Under the pieces are notes generated by a model. The model was not told the DNA's origin, ran no database searches, and saw nothing but the letters and a program-made list of their open reading frames with translations. The position numbers and the translations under genes were made by a program. Shown in pieces: positions 1 through 4,762 of a DNA stretch of 6,112 bases. Position 1 is the first letter of the stretch. The number at the start of each line of letters is the position of its first letter. Source of the DNA: an uncultured Lachnospiraceae bacterium (GTDB lineage: Bacteria; Bacillota; Clostridia; Lachnospirales; Lachnospiraceae); assembly GCA_902803155.1 (NCBI GenBank), contig CADCOU010000323.1, forward strand, positions 1-6,112. Direction: 5' to 3'.

Positions 1-222
1 GGATCCCTTTGCTTTTCGTCCCGGAGAGATATGGAAGTAATCCGAATACATCACAGAGTGCGGACTGGTGATCACGATGGTCTCCGGGCGGAGCGCCGCG
101 ATCTCCTCCGCGACCCGTTCATACGCTGCTGTGGTTTCCCTGATCTGCGCCTCGCTTCCCCGCCCGATATCCGGAACGATCATCGGCGGATGCGGCACCA
201 TAAAAGCTGCTAGTATAGACAT
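1..222 (-). CDS. LigB-like class III extradiol dioxygenase domain, probably AmmeMemoRadiSam system protein A (partial, 3' end missing)
   Basis: Only the first 74 codons are present; the reading frame is open to the window edge. The N-terminus contains the sequence MVPHPPMIVPDIG (residues 8-20), with the HPP motif whose histidine (His11) is a metal ligand in LigB-type dioxygenases, and ITSPHS (residues 51-56), which matches the second conserved histidine strand of that fold. In anaerobic Firmicutes this N-terminus usually belongs to a protein of about 450-470 residues with a LigB-like domain followed by an AMMECR1 domain, a partner of Memo-like and radical-SAM proteins whose biochemical role is unknown. 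The missing part would confirm the AMMECR1 domain, so a stand-alone LigB-family dioxygenase remains possible. The ATG start is well supported by AGGAGAGG at 230-237, 7 nt upstream. It follows the EamA terminator and so appears to be a separate unit, although I found no convincing promoter in 223-313. Confidence 0.8.
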   Translation of the reverse strand, partial: MSILAAFMVPHPPMIVPDIGRGSEAQIRETTAAYERVAEEIAALRPETIVITSPHSVMYSDYFHISPGRKAKGS

Positions 223-229
223 ATTTCTA

Positions 230-237
230 CCTCTCCT
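230..237 (-). promoter_or_regulatory. Shine-Dalgarno site of the LigB-like gene
   Basis: AGGAGAGG lies 7 nt before the ATG at 222 and fixes that start. The rest of the gap between the EamA terminator and this gene (238-313) holds no convincing -35/-10 pair. Confidence 0.7.
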
Positions 238-313
238 ATAAACCTTACATGACTCCAAAACTACGGATACTTTTCCAGCTGCGAATCACATTTGCCACCT
301 GCATGATCTGGTT

Positions 314-340
314 AAAAAACAGGCAGTCAGTAACTGCCTG
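314..340 (-). terminator. Intrinsic terminator after the EamA transporter gene
   Basis: On the minus strand a perfect 8-bp stem (CAGGCAGT at 333-340 pairing with ACTGCCTG at 320-327) with a 5-nt loop is followed directly by six T residues (314-319). The stem starts at the base after the TGA stop codon (341-343), so a terminating ribosome would cover it briefly. It should end the transcript carrying the anchored protein, YesL and EamA genes and separate it from the LigB-like gene. Confidence 0.85.
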
Positions 341-1219
341 TCACCTCAGTTCACTCAGGATGGCAGATCCGATGATCAGGACGGTCCCGATCCATCCTGC
401 GATGCCCACCGGCTCCCTGAGAAGAAGCGCCGAGAGCAGGACTGCCGTAACAGGATCGATGTAGCTGAACAGAGCGCTGGTCTGCGCCGGCAGCTTCTCC
501 ACCGCCCCGAAATAAATGGCGTAGGCAATCCCCGTGTGGACGATGCCCGTCACCAGCACCATGACCGCACCTGAAACAGCAAGCGGATAAGCGTGCAGTG
601 TCCCGTGCAGATACAGGTACGGAAGCATCAGGACCGACGCCGCGTACAGCTGTATGATCGTCTTCTCATAGATCGGAACGCCCTGGATCTTTTTATTCAG
701 GATGACTACACTCGCGTAGAGTGCCGCAGCCCCGAGTCCCAGAACAACCCCCTTCGGTGAACCGTTCGCGGTACTGCCGTTTCCCGTAACGCCGCTTACC
801 AGGATCATGCCGACGATGGCCGTCAGGATGCAGCATACTTTCCACGCCGTCAGCTTCTCCTTCAGAACGACCGGGGAAACCAGAAGTACGATCACAGGCT
901 GCATGTAGTAGCACAGAGTTGCCACCGCAACGCTGGTGTAATTGTACGCTTCAAACAGCAGGATCCAGTTCACGCCGATCATCGCACCGGTCAGCAGGAG
1001 CATCAGCATATTCCGCTTCGTTATGCTCTCCCACTGAAACCGGAGACCTCGCACTTTCAGGTAGAGACACAGAAATGTCCCACCCAGGATCCCCCGCGCC
1101 GCGGCAAGCACTTCCGACGGAAGGTCTATGCTTCGCCTGGCGATCCCGATCGTCCCGAAAATGACCATGGAGGCGACCAGCATCATCAATTCCCTGCCGC
1201 CTGTCCGTTTCTCCCGCAA
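341..1219 (-). CDS. EamA/DMT-superfamily transporter (10-helix metabolite exporter type)
   Basis: This is a 292-residue, very hydrophobic inner-membrane protein of normal length for the drug/metabolite transporter superfamily. It shows the internal duplication of the EamA family: a first half of about five helices (residues 10-143) and a second half (157-290). Matching segments are LFEAYNYTSVAVATLCYYMQ (88-107, then P-V-I and ending in LKEKLT) and the stretch at 230-272 with FGAVEKLPAQTSALFSYIDP and LLREPVG. Family members export amino acids, nucleobases or other small metabolites, or take up cofactors; the substrate cannot be told from sequence. The start is TTG at 1217-1219, chosen because GGAGG sits 6 nt upstream and an in-frame TGA lies a few codons further up. 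The in-frame ATGs at residues 12-13 would cut into the first helix and have a poorer SD. It lies 68 bp downstream of yesL with no terminator between, so it is probably cotranscribed, but a functional link to sugar uptake is not evident. Confidence 0.9.
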   Translation of the reverse strand: MREKRTGGRELMMLVASMVIFGTIGIARRSIDLPSEVLAAARGILGGTFLCLYLKVRGLRFQWESITKRNMLMLLLTGAMIGVNWILLFEAYNYTSVAVATLCYYMQPVIVLLVSPVVLKEKLTAWKVCCILTAIVGMILVSGVTGNGSTANGSPKGVVLGLGAAALYASVVILNKKIQGVPIYEKTIIQLYAASVLMLPYLYLHGTLHAYPLAVSGAVMVLVTGIVHTGIAYAIYFGAVEKLPAQTSALFSYIDPVTAVLLSALLLREPVGIAGWIGTVLIIGSAILSELR

Positions 1220-1225
1220 ATGCTT

Positions 1226-1230
1226 CCTCC
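1226..1230 (-). promoter_or_regulatory. Shine-Dalgarno site that selects a TTG start
   Basis: GGAGG followed by the 6-nt spacer AAGCAT places translation initiation of the EamA transporter at TTG (1217-1219) and not at the internal ATG pair. Confidence 0.7.
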
Positions 1231-1238
1231 GTAAATCT

Positions 1239-1258
1239 CATACGATCAAAGCCGTATG
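1239..1258 (-). repeat. Short inverted repeat between yesL and the EamA gene
   Basis: CATACG (1253-1258 read on the minus strand) and CGTATG (1239-1244) form a 6-bp perfect stem with an 8-nt loop, about 8 nt before the EamA SD. There is no T-tract, so it is not a terminator. It may be a minor mRNA structure or chance. A TAAAAT box lies just upstream on the minus strand, but no -35 partner was found. Confidence 0.3.
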
Positions 1259-1287
1259 TCTCCTGATATTTTACACGACCAGGTAAC

Positions 1288-2040
1288 TTACCGCCCCGTT
1301 TTCTTCATCTCTTCGCGTTTTTTCTGCTTCTGCTGTCTCTCCGTGCGCAGCATGTCCTCCTGATACACGACGCCGCCGGCCAGCGCTTCCGGATCATCCG
1401 GATCCTTCGGAAGATACTGCGCGATATCCCTGTACAGCGCGCGGCTGGTGACTGCCGCCAGGATACCGAAGCCGCAGGTCACCCAGAGAAACCCGTACAG
1501 CGGACGCATCCGCTCATCCAGATAAGTCACCACCATCGGCACGACCCAGAGCGCTGCCAGGAAGACAGCCCTGATCGGGTTCCGGGCCGCAAAGAACAGG
1601 GCGTTGCGAAGCAGGTGCGGGATCGTGTCTTCAAAAGCAGCCATCACGGGCATCAGATGGATCCACAGGATGACCGCGAAGAAGCCCATCGCGTACAGCG
1701 CGTATTTGAACCAGGTGAGGATGCCCCCGTAGTAGGTGCAGAAGCGGATATCCAGGATCAGGAAAATGACAATCGCCAGAAACATAACGGTGCAGATCAG
1801 TCCCTGCTTCAGGTTCTGCTTCAGACCGACAAAAAACGTGCTGACCGGACTTAACGTGCTGTCGCTGTGCAGCCGCTTCAGCATGACATAGTGAAGCGCG
1901 GCCAGTCCCGGCCCGATCGTCAGGACCGGCAGAGCGACCAGCGAAAACAGGATATTCGATGCGATGATGATCCAGAGCACCGTCATGATCCTGCCTATGG
2001 TACTGTCATTGCTGAAAAGACTTCCTATCCTTCTTCCCAT
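1288..2040 (-). CDS. yesL: YesL family (DUF624) membrane protein
   Basis: This 250-residue protein matches the YesL/DUF624 family of about 210 residues. The signature near the N-terminus is ALPVLTIGPGLAALHYVMLK (36-55), followed by a soluble loop containing FFVGLKQNLKQG (69-80) and about four to five further helices (roughly 20-42, 80-100, 110-135, 155-173, 183-198). The molecular function is unknown; Bacillus YesL and relatives are coded next to CUT1 sugar transporters and polysaccharide-use genes, and an accessory role in carbohydrate uptake is usually inferred from that context. Here it lies beside a CUT1 operon but in a separate unit with the anchored protein upstream. The last 40 or so residues form a charged, Lys/Glu/Gln-rich cytoplasmic tail longer than usual for the family. 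The ATG start follows AGGAG (2046-2050) by 5 nt; the SD occupies the 13-bp gap after the upstream stop codon, suggesting translational coupling. Confidence 0.9.
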   Translation of the reverse strand: MGRRIGSLFSNDSTIGRIMTVLWIIIASNILFSLVALPVLTIGPGLAALHYVMLKRLHSDSTLSPVSTFFVGLKQNLKQGLICTVMFLAIVIFLILDIRFCTYYGGILTWFKYALYAMGFFAVILWIHLMPVMAAFEDTIPHLLRNALFFAARNPIRAVFLAALWVVPMVVTYLDERMRPLYGFLWVTCGFGILAAVTSRALYRDIAQYLPKDPDDPEALAGGVVYQEDMLRTERQQKQKKREEMKKTGR

Positions 2041-2053
2041 CTCCGCTCCTGAC

Positions 2054-2761
2054 TTACTCTTCTCTTTCCTTACCCAGTATAAATTCCAGAAACAGTTCCG
2101 CGCTCTCTTCCCTCGTGGTATAGGCGCCTATACCGAGCGCGCAGTCTACGTCATACAGATGATACTTCGTGACCAGCAGGCTGTCGGAGACATCGAAGCC
2201 GACCGGCACGGGCTCCTGGGAGTACTCTTCATTGTACGGCTCACAGTAGATGATCCGTGACTCATACTCCTCCAGAAAGGAAGGATCTTCCAGATCCCGG
2301 AGATCCCTGAGGCGCCCGCTGCTCCCGACTCCGATAAGCCCCTCCGTGCCCATGACCAGGACATCCAGGTCCTTTGCCTCTGTGACTGCGACAAACATCT
2401 GGTAGTAGCTGTTGTTGGTCCCGCCGGATACCGAAGGGTCGAAATAGGCGGTGGCGTTCATCTCCACCTTCTTCTCCTTCGTGTCGTAGCCCGCGTACTC
2501 CACGAAGTCCTCCCACAGCTGAGAGTGATTCCCGGCATTCGCCGTGGTATTCGCAAAGATCGCGTAGAACCAGTAATCCTTCACCGTGAAGAATACGTGG
2601 AGCAGGATATACAGCACCAGGAAAGTCCCGAAGCATATCCCGAGGATCCAAAGCCAGTAATAGTGCAGGATATACGCCGCTTTCCCCTTCGTATCCAGAT
2701 AGCTGATCTTCTCTTTTTCCGAAGCAAAATGCTTTTTGAGTCTGATAATCAAGTTTCCCAT
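2054..2761 (-). CDS. Membrane-anchored protein with extracellular domain resembling part of a solute-binding protein (uncharacterised)
   Basis: The product is about 235 residues if translation starts at the ATG at 2761; an in-frame GTG at 2779 would add six residues. Neither start has a good SD. Numbering from the ATG, a basic cytoplasmic segment (1-31) is followed by one transmembrane helix (about 34-59), then a soluble domain predicted to be outside. That domain carries QMFVAVTEAKDLDVLVMGTE (121-140), RLRDLRDLEDPSFLEEY (150-166) and GFDVSDS (188-194), a layout like the strand that contacts ligand in extracellular sugar-binding proteins (small residues, then LDVL, then LRDL), but it is too short for a complete two-lobe binding protein. 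I do not recognise a named family; similar short anchored proteins are, to my recollection, common near sugar transporters and YesL in Clostridia. It is 13 bp upstream of yesL and almost surely coexpressed. A ligand-sensing or transporter-accessory role is inference only. Confidence 0.75.
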   Translation of the reverse strand: MGNLIIRLKKHFASEKEKISYLDTKGKAAYILHYYWLWILGICFGTFLVLYILLHVFFTVKDYWFYAIFANTTANAGNHSQLWEDFVEYAGYDTKEKKVEMNATAYFDPSVSGGTNNSYYQMFVAVTEAKDLDVLVMGTEGLIGVGSSGRLRDLRDLEDPSFLEEYESRIIYCEPYNEEYSQEPVPVGFDVSDSLLVTKYHLYDVDCALGIGAYTTREESAELFLEFILGKEREE

Positions 2762-2817
2762 CTGTACAATATCAATCACCCATTACGGTATAAAACCGGC
2801 ACATGACCACGTTTCAT

Positions 2818-2846
2818 AGTATAGCAAAAGGAGGCTTTTTTAAGAA
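2818..2846 (-). promoter_or_regulatory. Candidate extended -10 promoter for the anchored-protein/yesL/EamA unit
   Basis: On the minus strand TGC-TATACT (2818-2826) is a good extended -10 element. A weak -35 (TTCTTA, 2841-2846, three of six matches) lies 17 bp upstream and falls inside the loop and stem of the preceding terminator. Transcription would start near 2811, giving a leader of about 50 nt to the ATG at 2761. An alternative pair closer to the gene, TTTATA with TATTGT at 17-bp spacing, would give a leaderless mRNA starting near the ATG; this fits the missing SD but is weaker. Confidence 0.4.
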
Positions 2847-2856
2847 GCCTCCTTTT
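2826..2856. terminator. Bidirectional intrinsic terminator ending the sugar ABC operon
   Basis: A perfect 12-bp stem (AAAAGGAGGCTT at 2826-2837 with AAGCCTCCTTTT at 2845-2856) and a 7-nt loop has T-runs on both strands. On the minus strand it ends the binding-protein/permease operon about 60 bp after the last stop codon. No plus-strand gene is present that needs it. Confidence 0.85.
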
Positions 2857-2879
2857 TGTACTGCTTTCAGAAAACGTAC

Positions 2880-2909
2880 GGCCTGAGCCATACAGATCAG
2901 GCCATACAG
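2880..2909 (-). repeat. 9-bp direct repeat and 7-bp hairpin after the MalG-like gene
   Basis: GCCATACAG occurs twice (2887-2895 and 2901-2909), 14 bp apart. GGCCTGA (2880-2886) and TCAGGCC (2897-2903) pair across a 10-nt loop that contains the first repeat. It lies between the permease stop codon and the main terminator; an RNA hairpin protecting the 3' end, or chance duplication, would both fit. It has only four T residues a few bases downstream, so by itself it is a poor terminator. Confidence 0.45.
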
Positions 2910-2913
2910 CCTG

Positions 2914-3756
2914 TTACAGTTTTCCGCCGGATGTTGCGATACCTTCCACGAACTGCTTCTGGAAGATCAGGTAGATGATTACCATCGGCAGGACCGCAAG
3001 CGTTGCAGCGGCCATCATGGTCGGATATTCGCTTCCGTACTGACCCTGCATCTTTGCCAGGCCTGCGGAAAGCGTTGTGGTGGTTGCGCTGGAGCATACG
3101 ATCATTGGCCACATCAGATCCTTGAACGCGAACACTGCCGTGAAGATGCCGAGGGAAACCATCGAGCTTCTCGTCAGCGGCATCATGATGTGCAGGAAAC
3201 GTCCCGGAACCGAGCAGCCGTCGATACTTGCCGCTTCTTCCAGCTCCATCGGAAGTCCCTCATATCCGGTCTTCAGCAGATACGTACCGAATGCTGTTAC
3301 CAGGCCGGGGAACACCAGACCGAAGGTCGTGTTGAGCATTCCAATCTTGGATACCATCAGGTACTGCGGAATGATGAAGATCTGCGCCGGCACCATCATC
3401 TGGATCAGGACCAGTGCGAACAGCGCATTCTTGAACGGGAACTTCAGTCTTCCGAACGCATACCCTGCCATCGTAGCCGTCAGGCAGGCGCATACCACGC
3501 GGAAGAAGATCATAAGGATCGTATTCTTATACAGGATAACAAAGTTGTAGCTCTTCCATACCGTCGCAAAATTCTCCCAGTGCCAGCCATTGGCCGGGAA
3601 GATATAGAACGGGTTCACCGAAATGGATTCCTGATTGGTCTTCAATGCCGTCAGGACCATCCATGCGAAGGGAACCAGCATGATAAAAGCCATGATGATC
3701 AGCACAATATGGGTCAAGATCTTTCTCCGTCTTGCCCTGGCTTCAGCTCCTTCCAT
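2914..3756 (-). CDS. Carbohydrate ABC transporter permease, MalG-like (CUT1 family)
   Basis: This is the second membrane subunit of a CUT1-type sugar importer, 280 residues and normal for MalG/GanQ/MsmG-like proteins. Six helices are visible (roughly 13-37, 77-100, 110-133, 141-162, 197-218, 247-266). The cytoplasmic coupling loop has the EAA motif ELEEAASIDG (171-180) leading to MMPL (191-194), which docks on the ATPase. The C-terminal QKQFVEGIATSGGKL tail is typical of this subunit. I start it at the ATG (3754-3756) because AGGAGG at 3766-3771 lies 9 nt upstream; the in-frame GTG at 3765 directly abuts that SD and is too close to be used. The gap to the upstream permease stop is 17 bp, so the two are translated from one message and should form the heterodimeric pore. 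The substrate sugar is unknown. Confidence 0.93.
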   Translation of the reverse strand: MEGAEARARRRKILTHIVLIIMAFIMLVPFAWMVLTALKTNQESISVNPFYIFPANGWHWENFATVWKSYNFVILYKNTILMIFFRVVCACLTATMAGYAFGRLKFPFKNALFALVLIQMMVPAQIFIIPQYLMVSKIGMLNTTFGLVFPGLVTAFGTYLLKTGYEGLPMELEEAASIDGCSVPGRFLHIMMPLTRSSMVSLGIFTAVFAFKDLMWPMIVCSSATTTTLSAGLAKMQGQYGSEYPTMMAAATLAVLPMVIIYLIFQKQFVEGIATSGGKL

Positions 3757-3765
3757 ATCAGGCAC

Positions 3766-3771
3766 CCTCCT
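3766..3771 (-). promoter_or_regulatory. Shine-Dalgarno site deciding the MalG-like start
   Basis: AGGAGG is directly followed by an in-frame GTG (zero spacing) and, 9 nt on, by ATG. The geometry favours the ATG at 3756. Confidence 0.75.
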
Positions 3772-3773
3772 TT

Positions 3774-4661
3774 CTAGTTATGATAGACGACTCTCTTCTC
3801 CAGCTTCTGCAGGATGAACGTCAGGATCAGGATGAAGATGAGAAGCGCTACGACCAGCGTAGCTCCGTATCCCTTATTGCCGTTCGTAAATGCATACTGG
3901 TAGAAGAGGTAGACGACCGACTGAACCGATTTCAGAGCGACATTTGTCTTGTCCATGACCATGAACATCAGGTCGAAGATCGTAAGTGCACCGATGATAC
4001 GGGTCTGGACAATAAAGAACGTGGTGGGTGACAGCAGCGGGACCGTGATGGAGAAGAACTGCCTCACGCCGCTCGCGCCGTCGATCGAAGCGGCTTCATA
4101 GAAATCACCCGGGATCTCCTGCAGGCCGCCGATAAACAGTACCATGTTGTAACCGATGATCGACCATACACCGATCACGCCGATCGAGATCCATGCGATC
4201 TTCGGATCCGAGATCCACGCGATGTTCGAATGGAATACATTATTGATCAGGCCGAACTGCGTATTATACAGCCACTTCCATACCATAGCCACAGCCGCAG
4301 GCGCGCAGACCATGGGCAGGAAGAAGATCGTCCTGTAGATCGAACGTCCGGCAAGCTTTTTATTCAGCAGAACAGCGAGTATCAGGGCGATCACGATACC
4401 GAACGGGACCTCGATGATCGCGTACTTGATGGTATTGAGGAATGCCTGCCAGGTCTCCGGTGAGGAAAGCACCTTGGAATAGTTGGCAAGTCCCACGAAC
4501 TTGTTCCCCTTACCGAAATCACCGGTCTTAAAGAAAGACTGGTAGATCGTATTGAAGATCGGGTAAAAGTTCAGGATCGCAAGACCGATCATCGTCGGCG
4601 CCACAAAGAGCAGTCCCCACTTTGCCTCGTTCTTCTGCTTGGGAGTCATGTTTTTAAACAA
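3774..4661 (-). CDS. Carbohydrate ABC transporter permease, MalF-like (CUT1 family)
   Basis: This 295-residue inner-membrane subunit is of the MalF/LacF/UgpA type common in Gram-positive CUT1 importers, without the large extra domain of E. coli MalF. The N-terminus reads MTPKQKNEAKWGLLFVAPTM (5-24), a usual start for this subunit. Six helices are visible (about 15-40, 76-99, 108-130, 157-180, 209-235, 267-286). The EAA coupling motif is FYEAASIDGASGVRQFF (187-203), with the conserved proline at 208, and binds the ATPase. The start is TTG at 4659-4661: a G-rich SD (AAAGGGGG, 4668-4675) lies 6 nt upstream, whereas the in-frame ATG at residue 5 would be 18 nt away. It pairs with the MalG-like permease 17 bp downstream and receives substrate from the binding protein coded upstream. 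Expression may be reduced or controlled by RNA structures in the preceding gap. Confidence 0.93.
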   Translation of the reverse strand: MFKNMTPKQKNEAKWGLLFVAPTMIGLAILNFYPIFNTIYQSFFKTGDFGKGNKFVGLANYSKVLSSPETWQAFLNTIKYAIIEVPFGIVIALILAVLLNKKLAGRSIYRTIFFLPMVCAPAAVAMVWKWLYNTQFGLINNVFHSNIAWISDPKIAWISIGVIGVWSIIGYNMVLFIGGLQEIPGDFYEAASIDGASGVRQFFSITVPLLSPTTFFIVQTRIIGALTIFDLMFMVMDKTNVALKSVQSVVYLFYQYAFTNGNKGYGATLVVALLIFILILTFILQKLEKRVVYHN

Positions 4662-4667
4662 TGTCTT

Positions 4668-4697
4668 CCCCCTTTCCGAATCTGAGTGAAAAGGGGG
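4668..4697 (-). promoter_or_regulatory. Stem that would sequester the MalF-like gene's Shine-Dalgarno
   Basis: On the minus-strand RNA, CCCCCUUU (4690-4697) is perfectly complementary to the SD AAAGGGGG (4668-4675) across a 14-nt loop. The upstream arm shares three bases (4695-4697) with the GC-rich hairpin just before it, so full pairing of both is not possible. The complementarity is seen directly; a control role is inferred. Confidence 0.45.
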
Positions 4698-4722
4698 CTG
4701 CCGCCCTAAAACGCGGCAGCCC
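4689..4722 (-). terminator. Terminator-like (attenuating) hairpin between binding-protein and permease genes
   Basis: The minus-strand RNA can form a perfect 10-bp stem, GGGCUGCCGC (4713-4722) with GCGGCAGCCC (4695-4704), loop of 8 nt, then CC and four U residues (4689-4692). The U-run is short, so termination should be partial. In sugar importers, a hairpin at this place commonly keeps the binding protein more abundant than the membrane subunits, by stabilising upstream mRNA or reducing read-through. Confidence 0.6.
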
Positions 4723-4740
4723 TCAGGTGAGTCATATCAC

Positions 4741-4762
4741 AGTGATCTGCATTCGGATCACT
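4741..4762 (-). repeat. Inverted repeat over the binding-protein stop codon
   Basis: AGTGATC (4756-4762 on the minus strand) and GATCACT (4741-4747) pair across an 8-nt loop. The TGA stop codon (4758-4760) is inside the 5' arm. The 3' arm overlaps a second palindrome, ATCAC-A-GTGAT (4736-4746), so alternative folds exist. Possibly an mRNA-stability element with the next hairpin. Confidence 0.4.

Noticed and set aside
244..343. In-frame continuation of the EamA frame past its TGA for about 31 codons, including a 19-codon ATG frame
   Set aside because: The continuation passes through the terminator hairpin and T-run, and the short ATG frame lacks an SD. A read-through extension or leader peptide is not supported.
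951..1241. 96-codon minus-strand frame overlapping the start of the EamA gene
   Set aside because: It starts upstream of the EamA TTG but in another frame, has no SD of its own, and yields a charged low-complexity product; the EamA frame has the helices and the SD.
2262..2651. 129-codon minus-strand frame inside the anchored-protein gene
   Set aside because: It is an out-of-frame shadow rich in Arg and Gly; the chosen frame gives a clear membrane helix and a sensible domain.
3190..3777. 195-codon open frame on the plus strand opposite the MalG-like permease
   Set aside because: It lies fully antisense to a clear permease gene, its protein is rich in His, Gln, Arg and Asp without any known pattern, and no SD precedes it. 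It is a shadow of codon bias.
4695..4724. Extending the GC-rich intergenic hairpin to 12 bp
   Set aside because: The outer G-T pair on the plus strand becomes an A-C mismatch in the minus-strand RNA, so the continuous stem in the actual transcript is 10 bp.
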